A DNA stretch of 6,004 bases from Candidatus Helarchaeota archaeon (GTDB lineage Archaea > Asgardarchaeota > Lokiarchaeia > Helarchaeales > HEL-GB-A): assembly GCA_013375405.1 (NCBI GenBank), contig JABXJU010000243.1, positions 1 to 6,004 on the forward strand, read 5' to 3'. The translations under genes and the position numbers were made by a program. The notes beneath the pieces are model-generated. The model was not told the DNA's origin. It made no database searches and saw nothing but the letters and a program-made list of their open reading frames with translations. Shown piece after piece: positions 5,216-6,004 of this stretch; the first letter of the stretch is position 1; each line of letters starts with the position of its first letter.

Positions 5216-5271
5216 CGCAAACACCGGGCCAATTTTAGTCCAATGTTACTGCTGAAAAAAAGATTTCTCGT

Positions 5272-6004
5272 ATGGGTGCTAAGATAGTGAATGTTGGAAA
5301 TGTCTTTGATTTAGTCCATCGTTTTGGCAATGAAGAAGACCAAATTTCTGCAAATTTTGGTTTTATTCTCAAAGTAAACAGAGACGTTCTTAAGTATTTT
5401 TTGGGCAAAAAGTTAGCGATACCAATGCTAAACATTAAGGATAAGGAACTCAAAGAAATAGATATCGAAACCCAGATTCCTTACGGCGGGAAAGCAGAGG
5501 AGAGGAGTAAAATCGATCTGCAGATGAAGCTTGAAGGGAGGTTTATCGTATTCTTAGAGTCTAAATTGGGCGAGTCAAGATTACCTAAAGACCAGTTAGG
5601 TAAATATGGGAAGATTCTTAACGATTTTAGACCATTTTATGACCATTTGAGGTTGGTCTTGGCTACACAATTTGATAGAAAGGATGAGTTCGAAAAAGAA
5701 GTAGAAAACATTATGTGGCAGACGGGGTTGAGACGAAAAGAATTCAGATATGTTAGATGGGAAGAGATTAGACAAATTGTAGCCGAACACACTAAGCAGA
5801 CTAAAACAAAATTCATCAATGATAAATTTTTAGAGTATGTGGGGGATAAGATGTCTGATAAAAAGGTTATTTCTGAACAGAAGCTAAAGGATATTCACGA
5901 AGTTTTAATCGCTTCAACCGACCCGGAGCATTGGGAGGCAACGCTTAAAACTAACACAGGGTTTCAAAATAATAATTGTCCGGACGCACAGTATTACGCC
6001 TTCT
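5272..6004 (+). CDS. PD-(D/E)xK nuclease-family protein, 3' end outside the window
   Basis: The frame stays open from ATG 5272 to the window end (244 codons read). Residues 9-50 (NVFDLVHRFGNEEDQISANF onwards) resemble the N-terminal helical region of PDDEXK_4-type proteins. The active site follows: TQIPYGG, Asp82 in SKIDLQM, then Glu96-x-Lys98 in FIVFLESKLG, and Gln108-x3-Tyr112 in KDQLGKY, the Q-x-x-x-Y motif typical of RecB/Cas4-like nucleases. Residues 119-135 add a beta strand (RLVLATQF) and the part after 195 starts another segment (ISEQKLKDIHEVLIASTDPE). The fold predicts metal-dependent DNA cleavage. Upstream a stop (TAG 5236) closes the frame, and no ribosome binding site precedes the ATG, so the true start may differ or the 5' end may have been altered. 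Members of this family are often found in phage-defence regions. Confidence 0.78.
   Translation, partial: MGAKIVNVGNVFDLVHRFGNEEDQISANFGFILKVNRDVLKYFLGKKLAIPMLNIKDKELKEIDIETQIPYGGKAEERSKIDLQMKLEGRFIVFLESKLGESRLPKDQLGKYGKILNDFRPFYDHLRLVLATQFDRKDEFEKEVENIMWQTGLRRKEFRYVRWEEIRQIVAEHTKQTKTKFINDKFLEYVGDKMSDKKVISEQKLKDIHEVLIASTDPEHWEATLKTNTGFQNNNCPDAQYYAF

Noticed and set aside
1..6004. CRISPR array or integron cassette array
   Set aside because: No regularly spaced direct repeats are present, and no GTTRRRY/RYYYAAC attC-type pairs bracket the small genes.

Overview
This is an AT-rich bacterial window in which every gene I can support lies on the + strand. Recognisable Shine-Dalgarno boxes stand in front of several genes, and short hypothetical genes and gene remnants are packed closely. 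The host cannot be placed with confidence. The mix looks like accessory DNA from an uncultured bacterium. Base composition is uneven: my hand counts of G+C are 17 of 60 at 1501-1560, 34 of 60 at 2181-2240 and 30 of 60 at 4681-4740. This fits an assembly of pieces with different histories.

Layout, left half. A 94-residue orphan (17-301) ends at a likely intrinsic terminator (314-356). Next come a zinc-ribbon plus DUF4145/HEPN-type protein with an intact Rx4H RNase-type motif (457-1068), a secreted or membrane-anchored orphan (1220-1792) and a small DUF4190-like two-helix membrane protein (1820-2041). A stretch of debris follows. It holds the C-terminal tail of a lost gene (2046-2180) and a GC-rich, strongly self-complementary segment (2181-2275) that may be a structured RNA or the scar of a mobile element. 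After these come a small two-helix membrane protein (2297-2557) and a 5'-truncated TIR-domain gene with a C-terminal membrane anchor (2565-2990).

Layout, right half. The first ~90 codons of a type I restriction methyltransferase subunit (hsdM) survive with their own ribosome binding site (3046-3363), but the rest of the gene is missing. Downstream are a PD-(D/E)xK-type putative nuclease (3391-4083), a 17-codon Lys/Arg/Ala-rich mini-gene (4277-4330), an endonuclease III-like HhH-GPD DNA glycosylase/lyase with a complete 4Fe-4S loop (4421-5158), a hairpin-rich intergenic repeat (5188-5215), and a second PD-(D/E)xK nuclease (5272 to the window end, incomplete).

Interpretation (inference). The HEPN-type protein, TIR remnant, HsdM remnant, two PD-(D/E)xK nucleases and repair-type glycosylase are together typical of a defence island that has been rearranged and partly decayed. 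Two genes, TIR and hsdM, are cut at a clear point, one at its 5' side and one at its 3' side. The intact block most worth testing as a functional unit is the run of three DNA-processing proteins from 3391 to the window end. No complete known defence system is visible.
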